The notes: generated by a model not told the origin, from the sequence alone. A stretch of 10,657 nt of DNA from SCRT01 sp036379455 (GCA_036379455.1 DASVGQ010000004.1:1-10657); one strand, 5' to 3'. Positions 1 to 7,345 are shown, numbered from the stretch's first letter. Program-made: numbers and translations.

Positions 1-1
1 C

Positions 2-721
2 GATGCGCGGCGGGTCGCAGAGATGCGCCAATTCGAGGGTTTCAACCGTCTTACGGCTTATTTGATGCACGATCTCAAGAACATCGCGGCACAGCAGGGC
101 CTGCTTCTGCAGAACGCTGTGCAGCACAAGTCGAACCCCGCGTTCATCGAGGACATGCTTGCGACCGTGGACAATTCGGTGCGACGCATCACGACCTTGC
201 TGGCCCAGTTGCGCGGCGAGACGTCGGTGGCCGCGGTGGCGAACGTGCGGCTGCGAACGATCGCGGAGCAGGCCGTCGCTGCGTGCACGGGGCGGCAGCC
301 GGAGCCTTCCTGTCGGTGGTTGGCGGGCGCGGACCCGTGGGTATGCGCCGACGCGCAGCAGCTGACAACCGTGCTCGCGCACCTCATCCGCAACGCCCAG
401 GATGCGACCATGGCACACGGCCATGTGAAGGTTGAGCTGGGGCAAAGCGATGATCAAGCCCTGCTGCGGATCGAGGACGATGGCACCGGAATGGATGGAG
501 AATTCATTCGCACCCGGCTGTTCGCACCGTTCTTCACCACGAAGGCGAGTCGCGGCATGGGTATCGGTGCGTACCAGGCGCGCGAGTACGTGCGGTCGCT
601 GCAGGGAGCCCTTGAGGTGGAGAGCACGCCGGGCAAGGGTAGCGTGTTCACCGTGAAGATTCCATTGGTGAAGACCGGTGATGGCGTCGATGCACGCGTG
701 ACGAGGCGAGCGCTGTCGTGA
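2..721 (+). CDS. prsK: PEP-CTERM system sensor histidine kinase PrsK, C-terminal part (5' end outside window)
   Basis: Membrane sensor kinase that phosphorylates PrsR; the pair accompanies exosortase/PEP-CTERM loci. Only the last 239 residues are here. The frame is open from base 2 and family members are roughly 650-700 residues, so the membrane and GAF-type sensory parts lie upstream. Visible in order: the phosphorylation-site helix with His23 in the motif HDLKN (a characteristic PrsK variant of the H-box); the N-box HLIRNAQDAT with Asn131; the G1 box DDGTGM at 159-164; the F-box LFAPFF at 173-178; the G2 box GMGIGAY at 185-191; and a final GKGSVF glycine motif at 211-216. All catalytic boxes are intact, so the kinase looks functional. 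Its TGA overlaps the GTG start of prsR by 4 bases (GTGA), implying translational coupling. Family call is confident from the H-box context and the neighbour prsR. Confidence 0.93.
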   Translation, partial: DARRVAEMRQFEGFNRLTAYLMHDLKNIAAQQGLLLQNAVQHKSNPAFIEDMLATVDNSVRRITTLLAQLRGETSVAAVANVRLRTIAEQAVAACTGRQPEPSCRWLAGADPWVCADAQQLTTVLAHLIRNAQDATMAHGHVKVELGQSDDQALLRIEDDGTGMDGEFIRTRLFAPFFTTKASRGMGIGAYQAREYVRSLQGALEVESTPGKGSVFTVKIPLVKTGDGVDARVTRRALS

Positions 722-2079
722 CAACGCCACCGCCCAGCCTGCTGATCGTCGAGGACGACGTCGGCTTGCAGAAGCAGCTGCGCTGGAGCTTCGACAGTTA
801 CGACGCCGTGTTCGCCGCGAATCGCGCGGACGCGCTGGCCGCCGTCGACCTGCACCACCCGCCGGTCGTGCTGCTCGACCTGGGGCTGCCGCCCGACGCG
901 TCCGGGACGCGCGAAGGCTTTGCGGCCATCGGCGAGATCCTGGAACGGGCGCCGTTCACGAAGATCATCGTCGAGACGGGCAACGGCGACCGTGACAACG
1001 CGGTGCGGGCCATCGGCTTCGGTGCGTATGACTTCTGTTCCAAACCGCTCGACGTGGATCTGCTGCGCGTGATTGTCGACAGGGCCTTCCGCGTGCATGG
1101 GCTGGAAGCGGAAAACCGCATCCTGAAGGCCGACTCACAAAGCGTACTGGAAGGGATCATCGGCACCAGCGACGAGATGCGCCAAGCGTGCCGGCAGGTG
1201 GAGAAGGTGGCCCCCGTCAATGCCACCGTGCTGCTGCTCGGCGAAACGGGCACCGGCAAGGAGCTGTTTGCGCGTGCAATCCATCGGCTCAGCGCCCGCA
1301 AGGACGCCCCGTTCGTGGCGATCAACTGCGCGGCGATTCCCGAGGATCTCATCGAGGCAGAGCTCTTCGGCTACGAGAAGGGCGCCTATACGGGGGCCTA
1401 CAAGCAGACCCGAGGGAAAGTGGAGCTTGCCGATGGCGGAACGCTGTTGCTCGATGAAATCGGCGACATGCCGGTCGCCCTGCAGGCGAAGTTGCTGCGC
1501 TTCCTGCAGGAGCGCGTGCTGGAGCGCATCGGTGGCCGCGATCCGATCCAGATCGACGTGCGCGTCATCTGCGCGACGCACCAGGACCTTGCGAAGCTGA
1601 TCCACGAGGGGCGCTTCCGCGAGGATCTGTTCTACCGCATCAGCGAAGTCACGATCCGCCTGCCACCGCTGCGCGAACGCATCGGCGATCTCGCGCCGCT
1701 CGCGCATTACTTCCTCGAAGCGGCCGCGAAGCGACACGGACGCTCCGTGCGCGGATTCAGCACCAAGGCGTTGAAGATGATCGAGGACTACCCGTGGCGC
1801 GGCAACGTCCGCGAGCTCCAGAACGTCATCAGCAGCGCAGTCATCATGGCCGACGGTCGGCAGATTACGCCGGACGACCTGCATTTCGGAGATGGCGCCG
1901 AAGCCAGCATCAAGCTGCAGGACGTGCGGGCGGGAGCGGAGACGCGTGCGGTGCGACGCGCGCTCATCCGCAGCGGCGGGAAGCTCTCGCGCGCGGCAGA
2001 ACTGCTGGGCATCAGCAGGCCCACGCTCTACGACCTGCTGGACAAGTACGGACTGCGACAGTCGAATGAATCTCATTGA
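718..2079 (+). CDS. prsR: PEP-CTERM system response regulator PrsR, sigma-54-dependent activator
   Basis: NtrC-like transcription activator, 453 residues, partner of PrsK. Receiver domain about 7-123: acidic pocket E12-D13-D14, phospho-acceptor D54, conserved T87 and K109. Sigma-54 AAA+ domain about 145-375: Walker A GETGTGKE at 175-182, sigma-54 contact loop GAYTGA at 222-227, Walker B LLLDE with D246-E247, arginine-finger segment REDLFYR at 301-307, and WRGNVRELQN at 360-369. C-terminal Fis-type helix-turn-helix about 422-445. The start is GTG at 718, overlapping the prsK stop; no competing ATG precedes the receiver core. One oddity is Tyr for the usual Phe in the GAFTGA loop. Known for the family: with RpoN it activates PEP-CTERM substrate genes. 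Inference: its main targets lie elsewhere, because the EPS operon in this window has a sigma-70-like promoter and no clear -24/-12 site. Confidence 0.95.
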   Translation: MTTPPPSLLIVEDDVGLQKQLRWSFDSYDAVFAANRADALAAVDLHHPPVVLLDLGLPPDASGTREGFAAIGEILERAPFTKIIVETGNGDRDNAVRAIGFGAYDFCSKPLDVDLLRVIVDRAFRVHGLEAENRILKADSQSVLEGIIGTSDEMRQACRQVEKVAPVNATVLLLGETGTGKELFARAIHRLSARKDAPFVAINCAAIPEDLIEAELFGYEKGAYTGAYKQTRGKVELADGGTLLLDEIGDMPVALQAKLLRFLQERVLERIGGRDPIQIDVRVICATHQDLAKLIHEGRFREDLFYRISEVTIRLPPLRERIGDLAPLAHYFLEAAAKRHGRSVRGFSTKALKMIEDYPWRGNVRELQNVISSAVIMADGRQITPDDLHFGDGAEASIKLQDVRAGAETRAVRRALIRSGGKLSRAAELLGISRPTLYDLLDKYGLRQSNESH

Positions 2080-2112
2080 GCGCGGAGCGCGCAACGCCGG
2101 AGCCATACCGTG

Positions 2113-4947
2113 ATGAAACCAGCCAGGCAAGGGGTAGCCCGTTCGACGCGCTTCGCGTTGACGCTCGGGATGGCGTTGACGCTCGGCGCCTGCGGGCTGG
2201 TGCACCACGGCGGCAGCGTCACAACGGGGGAAAAATATCAGTCCGAGGGTCAATATCGGGCGGCCTACATCGAGGCGAAGAAGGTCCTGCAGGCAGACGA
2301 CAAGAACGGCGAGGCGTGGCTGTTGCTCGGGCAGGCAACCTTGATGCTGGGCAACCCGACCAGCGCTCTCGAGGATCTTGACCACGCGCGCGCGGCCGGA
2401 GTAGCGGACGCGCAGTGGATGGTACCGGTCGGGCAGGCACTGCTTGTCACGCAGCAGTTCGAGAAGTTGCTGAAGACCGTCGCCTCGAAGGACCAGTTTC
2501 CGGCGGCCGTCCGGGCGCGCATCGAAGTCCTGCGCGGAGATGCGCAGAGGGGCATGAACAGGGCGCCCGAAGCGAAGAGTGCCTATGAACGCGCGCTGGA
2601 GGCGCGCCCGGACGACCCGAACGCGCTTGTCGGGCTCGCGCGTCTCGCGCTCGGCGCGAAACATCCTGACGTCGCGGCCAGCTATGTGCAGAAGGCGCTG
2701 GCCTCGGCTCCGGACAGCGCCAAGGCGCTTGTCGTACGAGGTGACATTGCGTTTGACGGGGGGAGCTTCGCGGCTGCCGAGAGCGACTACGACAAGGCAC
2801 TGGCCGTGAAGCATCCGGACTGGCTTCCGCAGGATGCGTTCTATGCGCGGGCAAGGCTGGCGGATTCCCAGGTGCGCCAGCGTGAATATGACAAGGCGCT
2901 GGCCAGCATCGGGACGCTCGAGAAGCTGTCTCCGCAGCAAGGCTACCCGCATTACCTCCACGCCGTCGTTTTGTACCAGCAGGGCCACCTTGGTGAGGCG
3001 ATCCCGCAGTTGCAGCAGGTGCTGAAGGCCGATCCGAGGAGCGTCCCGGCACAGATGATGATGGGTGCCGTGAGTTACGCTCAGGGCAACTATGCGCAGG
3101 CGCAGATGTATCTCGCCAACGTCGTCGGAGCGGCTCCGGACAATCCTGCGGCCCACAAGCTTCTGGCCCTGACGCTGTATCGCGAGGGCCATTCGGACGA
3201 CGCGCTGAGAATGCTGCGGCCGGTGGTCCCCGGGAAGGTGTCGGATGCCGCGCTGCTGGGTCTGCTGCAGCAGGCCCAGGATCAAGGCGTCGGAATACCC
3301 GGCCGCGAAGCGGCCTCAACCGGCGCTGCCGCGCCCGGTGAGCCGAAGCTCGCGGCGTCCCCCGAGCTTGCCAAGGCGCAGCGCACGCTGGCGGCGGGTG
3401 ATGCCGCCGGGGCGATTCGCCTGCTCGAGGCGATGCCGTCAGGCGGCGGCAGCGACGCCGCGCTCGAGCGCTCAAACCTGTTGGTAATGGCATACGCGCA
3501 GGCTGGCCGGACGGACGACGCCTTGAAAGCTGCCGCCGCGGCGACCGCCAAATACCCACAAAGCGCCGCCGCGCACGTGGTCTATGGAACGGCGCTCATC
3601 GCGGCGGGCCAGCGCGAGAAGGCCCGCTCAGAGTACGACAAGGCCCGTGAGCTGGACCCGAAGAACATGGCTGCCCTCATGAATCTCGGCAACCTGGATG
3701 TGGTCGAAAAGCGTTATCAGGATGCGGCGGCGCGGTATCAGGAGATCCTCAAGTCGGCGCCGAAGGCCGTGACGGCGATGCAGGCGCTGGCGCGCCTCGC
3801 GGCGATACAGGGGAACAACGCGGAAGCGGTGAAGTGGCTCGACCGTGCGATTGCCGCGGTACCTGCTTCGCCCGAGGCATACGTCCAGCTCGCCGCGCTG
3901 TACAGCCGCGCGGGCCAGTTCGATGCTTCCAGGGCCGTTGCGGAGAAGCTTGTCGCCGCGCAACCTGACAACGCGCTCGCGTTCAACACGCTGGGTGCGG
4001 CGGAGCTCGCTGCCGGCCATTATCCGGCGGCGCTGAGCGCGCTGGAAAAGGCCGTGTCGTTGGCACCCAAGGTTCCCGGCTACCGCATGAACCTGGTCCG
4101 TGCGCAGCTGCTCGACAAGAACGACGCCGCCGCGCGGGACAACCTGGTTGAACTCGTGAAGGCCGACCCGGGCCTCGCGCAGGCCAGCGTCATGCTGGCT
4201 TTCTTGAAATTTCAGGACAGGGATCTGAACGGCGCGCTGGCGCTGGCGCAAGGGCTGCAGCAGCGCCCGGATACGAAGCTCGCCGGCTTGACGCTGGAAG
4301 GCGACCTCTACATGGCTGACAAGGCGTGGGGGAAGGCCGCGGATGCGTATCAGCGCGGCCTGGCGGTGCGCTTCGAACGTCCGCTGGTCATCAAGCGCTT
4401 CACGGCCCTCGTGCGCGCGAAGTCGCCGCAGCCCCAGAAACTGCTCGATCAATGGCTTGTGGATCATCCGGACGACGCAGCCATGCGCGTGACGCTTGCC
4501 GGGTACTACCTGGACAATTCGCAGCTGGATGCGGCGGCGGCAGAGTACGAGCGCGTCCTCAAGGCCTATCCCTCCAACGTGGACGCGCTGAACAACCTGG
4601 CGTGGATATATACCGCACAGCACAACGCGAAGGCGGTGCCGCTGGCCGAACAGGCGCATCGCCTGGCGCCGACGTCCGCTCCGGTAGCCGATACCTACGG
4701 GTGGGCCCTGCTCGGCAACGATCAGGCGGCGACGGCGTTGCCGATACTCGCGAAGGCTGCGAAGGAAGCGCCTTCCGTGACGAGCATCCAGTATCACCTG
4801 GCCGTCGCACAGGCGCGGACCGGCGATCATGCCGCGGCCCTGTCGACGCTGCGGCAGCTGTTGGATGCCCACGCGGACTTTGCCGACCAGCGCGCGGCGC
4901 GTGCGCTCTACGAATCCCTGGGAGGCAAGCCGGTCGGCAAAAGCTGA
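2113..4947 (+). CDS. prsT: PEP-CTERM system TPR-repeat lipoprotein PrsT
   Basis: Large lipoprotein (944 residues from the ATG) built almost entirely of tetratricopeptide-like helical pairs, matching the PrsT family of about 900 residues found beside prsK/prsR. The N-terminus is a lipoprotein signal: basic start MKPAR, hydrophobic stretch 14-26, lipobox LGAC with Cys27. Gly28 follows rather than Asp, which predicts Lol-dependent transfer to the outer membrane, facing the periplasm. TPR-type units are clear, for example AYERALEARPDDPNALVGLA near 157-176 and a YDKARELDPKNMAALMNLGN segment near 512-531. An Ala/Gly/Pro-rich, non-helical linker at about 397-420 divides the repeats into two blocks. 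The start is uncertain by one codon: GTG at 2110 is immediately upstream, and GGAG at 2099-2102 is 7 bases from the GTG and 10 from the ATG. It follows prsR by 33 bases, so co-transcription is likely. Role inferred: periplasmic scaffold for EPS assembly or PEP-CTERM protein handling. Confidence 0.93.
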   Translation: MKPARQGVARSTRFALTLGMALTLGACGLVHHGGSVTTGEKYQSEGQYRAAYIEAKKVLQADDKNGEAWLLLGQATLMLGNPTSALEDLDHARAAGVADAQWMVPVGQALLVTQQFEKLLKTVASKDQFPAAVRARIEVLRGDAQRGMNRAPEAKSAYERALEARPDDPNALVGLARLALGAKHPDVAASYVQKALASAPDSAKALVVRGDIAFDGGSFAAAESDYDKALAVKHPDWLPQDAFYARARLADSQVRQREYDKALASIGTLEKLSPQQGYPHYLHAVVLYQQGHLGEAIPQLQQVLKADPRSVPAQMMMGAVSYAQGNYAQAQMYLANVVGAAPDNPAAHKLLALTLYREGHSDDALRMLRPVVPGKVSDAALLGLLQQAQDQGVGIPGREAASTGAAAPGEPKLAASPELAKAQRTLAAGDAAGAIRLLEAMPSGGGSDAALERSNLLVMAYAQAGRTDDALKAAAAATAKYPQSAAAHVVYGTALIAAGQREKARSEYDKARELDPKNMAALMNLGNLDVVEKRYQDAAARYQEILKSAPKAVTAMQALARLAAIQGNNAEAVKWLDRAIAAVPASPEAYVQLAALYSRAGQFDASRAVAEKLVAAQPDNALAFNTLGAAELAAGHYPAALSALEKAVSLAPKVPGYRMNLVRAQLLDKNDAAARDNLVELVKADPGLAQASVMLAFLKFQDRDLNGALALAQGLQQRPDTKLAGLTLEGDLYMADKAWGKAADAYQRGLAVRFERPLVIKRFTALVRAKSPQPQKLLDQWLVDHPDDAAMRVTLAGYYLDNSQLDAAAAEYERVLKAYPSNVDALNNLAWIYTAQHNAKAVPLAEQAHRLAPTSAPVADTYGWALLGNDQAATALPILAKAAKEAPSVTSIQYHLAVAQARTGDHAAALSTLRQLLDAHADFADQRAARALYESLGGKPVGKS

Positions 4948-5145
4948 CGCGTGCTGTCCATGGGGATACCGGGTTTGGCGAGCTACCGCCCGTCGTCGCA
5001 CTGGCTGCGGGTGCCTGGAATTTTCTGGCTGACCGTCGCGATCGTCCCTGCCGGGCAGGCAAGCCGCGCGGGTCCTACACGACGGTTTCCCTGATCACAC
5101 GATAGCCAAGAGGCGCTTGCTGCGCGGCGCGTGCGTGGGGCTGCT

Positions 5146-5174
5146 CGATGCGGCGGCCGCTCACACCGTATAAT
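5146..5174 (+). promoter_or_regulatory. Candidate sigma-70 promoter of the EPS operon
   Basis: A perfect TATAAT at 5169-5174, uncommon by chance in such GC-rich DNA, sits at the right place to drive the operon starting at 5299. The -35 side is poor: CGATGC at 5146-5151 (17-base spacing) or TCGATG at 5145-5150 (18-base spacing), and there is no extended TGn before the -10. A weak -35 suggests a low-level or activator-dependent promoter. The predicted start of transcription is near 5181, giving a leader of about 118 nt. Inferred from sequence only. Confidence 0.5.
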
Positions 5175-5221
5175 GCCTTTCGTTAACGCGGGTTAGCGGG
5201 GGGTAAGGTGATCGGGGCACA

Positions 5222-5257
5222 AGGCCGACGCTCCAGTTTGGAGTGTGTCGCCGGCCT
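5222..5257 (+). promoter_or_regulatory. Leader stem-loop 1 in the EPS 5' untranslated region
   Basis: The inner stem is CTCCA (5231-5235) with TGGAG (5239-5243) around the loop GTT, extendable to 8 pairs including one G-U (5228-5235 with 5239-5246). The outer stem is AGGCC (5222-5226) with GGCCT (5253-5257), with an asymmetric internal loop between. No T-run follows, so it is not an intrinsic terminator by itself. Its outer right arm shares two bases (5256-5257) with the next hairpin. I do not recognise a known riboswitch class. Confidence 0.5.
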
Positions 5258-5280
5258 ATGCGAGGGGATGCGTCGCATAG
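5256..5280 (+). promoter_or_regulatory. Leader stem-loop 2 / perfect 8-bp inverted repeat
   Basis: CTATGCGA at 5256-5263 and TCGCATAG at 5273-5280 are exact reverse complements separated by 9 bases (GGGGATGCG). The repeat ends 18 bases before the ATG at 5299. It can act as an RNA hairpin or as a two-fold symmetric protein-binding site. The loop repeats ATGCG (5268-5272), the same five bases found in the left arm. Confidence 0.5.
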
Positions 5281-5298
5281 AGTGCTGGCGCTGACGCG

Positions 5299-6699
5299 AT
5301 GCTCTTTTTCCTGCAGAAAAGAGTGTTCTGGTGGCATGCGCTGCTGGCTTTCGTCGATTTCGTACTGCTGGTCGCCTGCGTGTACCTTGCGGTGCTCGTC
5401 CGGTTCGATGGGCGTCTGGGGGCCACGGCTGGCTTCAGCGGAGCGCTCGCTTGGCGCGCGCCCGTCGTAGGCGCAGTGCTGGTCTTGGCGATAGCCGCCA
5501 TGGGCCTCTACCAGGTGCGCCTGCGGATGTCCTGGCGCGGCAGGACGGTGCGGCAGCTGGTCGCGTTCTTCGTGGGCTGGATCGTGCTGTCGGCCGCGTA
5601 CTATCTCGCGCCGGATCTCTATCTGGGTCGCGGCGTGCTGGGCATCGCGCTGCCGCTCGGATTTATCGCGATCGCGGCTTGGCGCGCCGTGTTTCTCGCC
5701 GCTGTCGACACCGATCTCTTCAAGCGTCGCGTCCTCGTGCTTGGAGCAGGGCAACGCGCATCCGAGATCGCATACAAGATGCGGAGACGGACGGACCAGC
5801 GTGGATTCAAGATCCTCGGTTATGTGCCGATAGGATCAGACCCGGTCGTGGTGCCCGAGTCCAGCCTCGTGTCGCCGGGCGAGCCGCTGAGCCGGTGGGC
5901 GCCTCGGCACCAGGTGGATGAGATCGTCGTGGGTCCGGATGATCGCCGCGGTACCGTGGATCTGGAGGACCTTCTGGGATGCAGGCGACGGGGCATTGCC
6001 GTCACCGAGATCGCGGACTTCTTCGAACGTGAGGCAGGCAACATCATCATGGATCTCACGAATCCGTCGTGGCTCGTCTTCTCGCAAGGCTTCAGTACGT
6101 CCCGGGGCCACCTGTTCGTCAAGCGCCTGTTCGATGTCGCGGTGGCGTCGCTGGTCGCGCTTCTGACATGGCCGTTCATGCTGCTCGTGGCGCTGGCCAT
6201 CCGACTGGAATCGGGGAAAGGCAGTCCTATCCTGTACAAGCAGGTGCGCGTCGGAGAAAACGGGCGGCAGTTCGAGCTTTTGAAGTTTCGCAGCATGCGG
6301 GTTGACGCCGAGCGCGACGGCGTCGCGCGCTGGGCGAGCGTTCACGACGCGCGGGTCACGCGCGTCGGCCGGGCCATCCGCAAGACGCGGCTCGATGAGC
6401 TGCCGCAGCTGTGGAATGTGCTCCGCGGCGACATGAGCATCGTCGGACCGCGGCCCGAGCGGCCCCAGTTCGTCGCGGAGTTCAGCGAAAGGATCCGTTA
6501 CTACCAGCTGCGGCATTGCGTGAAGCCGGGGCTCACCGGATGGGCACAGCTGCGATACCCCTACGGTTCATCGCAACGCGACGCGGAAGAGAAACTGAAG
6601 TTCGATCTGTTTTATGTGAAGAACAAGAACATCATTTTTGACTTGGCGATCCTGGTCCAGACGGCCGAGGTTGTTGTCTTTGGCCGCGGTGCACGTTGA
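5299..6699 (+). CDS. PEP-CTERM/XrtA-associated undecaprenyl-phosphate sugar-phosphate transferase (EPS initiating enzyme)
   Basis: Transfers a sugar-1-phosphate from a nucleotide sugar to undecaprenyl phosphate, the first step of repeat-unit synthesis at the inner membrane. It has 466 residues, near the family length of about 440-470. Layout: four hydrophobic helices about 13-35, 55-71, 86-104 and 113-135; a Rossmann-like domain about 143-260 with the glycine motif VLGAGQRASE near 147-156; and the bacterial sugar transferase domain about 273-463. That domain begins KRLFDV (275-280), re-enters the membrane at 281-301, and carries KFRSM (329-333), the catalytic Asp-Glu pair in RLDELPQLWNVLRGDMS (D366, E367), and IVGPRPERP (381-389). 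An in-frame TAG at 5278 rules out an upstream start. There is no Shine-Dalgarno sequence before 5299; GTG at 5323 is the only near alternative but would cut the N-terminal helix lead. The sugar specificity cannot be told from sequence. First gene of the EPS operon. Confidence 0.93.
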   Translation: MLFFLQKRVFWWHALLAFVDFVLLVACVYLAVLVRFDGRLGATAGFSGALAWRAPVVGAVLVLAIAAMGLYQVRLRMSWRGRTVRQLVAFFVGWIVLSAAYYLAPDLYLGRGVLGIALPLGFIAIAAWRAVFLAAVDTDLFKRRVLVLGAGQRASEIAYKMRRRTDQRGFKILGYVPIGSDPVVVPESSLVSPGEPLSRWAPRHQVDEIVVGPDDRRGTVDLEDLLGCRRRGIAVTEIADFFEREAGNIIMDLTNPSWLVFSQGFSTSRGHLFVKRLFDVAVASLVALLTWPFMLLVALAIRLESGKGSPILYKQVRVGENGRQFELLKFRSMRVDAERDGVARWASVHDARVTRVGRAIRKTRLDELPQLWNVLRGDMSIVGPRPERPQFVAEFSERIRYYQLRHCVKPGLTGWAQLRYPYGSSQRDAEEKLKFDLFYVKNKNIIFDLAILVQTAEVVVFGRGAR

Positions 6700-6720
6700 A
6701 TCTCGGAGCTTTGAAACACC

Positions 6721-7341
6721 ATGACGAGAGCGATGAAGAAAGTGGGAGCAGTGGTGGCAGCGGGCGTGCTGCTTGTATTGGCAGCGTGTAGCAGCACCCC
6801 GACCGTCAGCGCGCCGGTCAAGGCGGCGATCCCCGCCGAGCATTACCTGATCAGCCCGGGCGACACGCTGGAGATATACGTTCGTGACAACCCCGGCGTG
6901 ACGACTACGGTTCCGGTCCGCCCAGACGGACGCATCTCGATCCCGCTGGTGCAGTCGATCATGGCGGCGGGGCGCACCCCCGATGAGCTTGCCAAGGATC
7001 TCGATGGAGCGCTCAGCCGCTACATCCGCGACCCTCTCGTGACCGTGATCGTCAAGGGGTTCGTCGGTGCGTTCAGTCAGCAGGTGCGGGTGGTCGGCCA
7101 GGCCGTGACGCCCAAGGCCGTGCCTTACCGGAGCGGCATGACGCTGCTGGACGTCATGATCGACGTTGGCGGACTTACGCAGTTTGCGTCCGGCAATCGC
7201 GCGAAAATCGTCCGCCACCTGCCGGATGGCCAGGAGAAGACCATTCCGGTGCGGCTGGGATCCTTGATGAACGGCGATATCAGCGACAACGTTCCGATGC
7301 ATCCGGGCGACATCCTGATCATCCCTCAGTCACTTCTCTGA
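6721..7341 (+). CDS. Polysaccharide export lipoprotein (OPX/Wza-like), PEP-CTERM-associated family
   Basis: Periplasmic/outer-membrane component that carries the polymer out of the cell. It has 206 residues. A lipoprotein signal is clear: basic start, hydrophobic 8-20, lipobox LAAC with Cys23 followed by Ser, predicting outer-membrane anchoring. A polysaccharide-export domain spans about 40-112 (YLISPGDTLEIYVRDNPG near the start, RPDGRISIPLV at 67-77). One SLBB-type domain follows at about 119-168 (VRVVGQAVTPKAVPYRSGMT). The protein ends at IIPQSLL with no amphipathic C-terminal helix of the type that forms the outer-membrane pore in E. coli Wza (about 380 residues). It is therefore a short OPX and would need another outer-membrane partner. 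The start at 6721 is preceded by GGAG at 6705-6708 (12 bases away); ATG at 6733 (MKKVGAVV) is a plausible alternative. 21 bases after the transferase gene, surely co-transcribed. Confidence 0.92.
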   Translation: MTRAMKKVGAVVAAGVLLVLAACSSTPTVSAPVKAAIPAEHYLISPGDTLEIYVRDNPGVTTTVPVRPDGRISIPLVQSIMAAGRTPDELAKDLDGALSRYIRDPLVTVIVKGFVGAFSQQVRVVGQAVTPKAVPYRSGMTLLDVMIDVGGLTQFASGNRAKIVRHLPDGQEKTIPVRLGSLMNGDISDNVPMHPGDILIIPQSLL

Positions 7342-7345
7342 GCGT

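Larger units (their letters stand above)
5208..5294 (+). other. Possible short upstream open reading frame (28 codons) in the EPS leader
   Basis: A GTG at 5208 follows a G-rich run (GGGGGG at 5198-5203, 4-base spacing). It opens a 28-codon frame, beginning MIGAQGRRSSLEC, that stops at TGA 5292-5294, four bases before the ATG of the sugar transferase. The frame runs through both leader hairpins. The product resembles nothing I recognise. It may be a chance frame, or a leader peptide whose translation delivers ribosomes to the next start, which lacks its own Shine-Dalgarno sequence. Confidence 0.2.
4948..5298. other. Intergenic region between prsT and the EPS operon
   Basis: A 351-base gap, the largest without a convincing gene. 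The first half (4948-5140) shows no clear intrinsic terminator; a 5-bp hairpin at 5047-5059 has no T-run after it. A weak 47-codon GTG frame begins at 4951 but lacks a ribosome binding site. The second half holds the candidate promoter (perfect TATAAT at 5169), two adjacent stem-loops and a short upstream frame, described separately. Readthrough from prsT into the EPS operon is therefore possible. Confidence 0.8.

Noticed and set aside
2080..2090. Small GCGC-GGA-GCGC hairpin between prsR and prsT
   Set aside because: A four-base GC palindrome is expected by chance here; there is no T-run and it is too short to support a role.
2110..2112. GTG one codon before the prsT ATG as the true start
   Set aside because: It is possible, with slightly better spacing from GGAG, but ATG is the preferred initiator and the protein differs by one residue. 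The ATG was used and the ambiguity noted.
1135..3285. 716-codon open frame on the minus strand across prsR and prsT
   Set aside because: It is antisense to two genes with clear family motifs. The Arg/His/Gln/Leu-rich translation shows no domain and is a typical GC-rich shadow of codon-position bias.
3628..5001. 457-codon open frame on the minus strand across prsT
   Set aside because: Same shadow effect: Arg-rich, no recognisable motif, and opposite to a well-supported TPR protein.
5047..5059. Hairpin CCTGC-CGG-GCAGG as a terminator for prsT
   Set aside because: The stem has only 5 pairs and no T-run follows; not a convincing intrinsic terminator.
4326..5105. 259-codon + strand frame overlapping the end of prsT and entering the gap
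   Set aside because: Most of it is prsT read in another frame. The translation is Gly/Arg/Ala-rich without motifs, and there is no ribosome binding site.
5137..5152. Possible sigma-54 -24/-12 promoter (GG 5138-5139, GC 5150-5151)
   Set aside because: The GG-N10-GC spacing fits, but the flanks (GGGCTG for GGCACG, ATGC for TTGC) match poorly, and such spacing is common by chance at this GC content.
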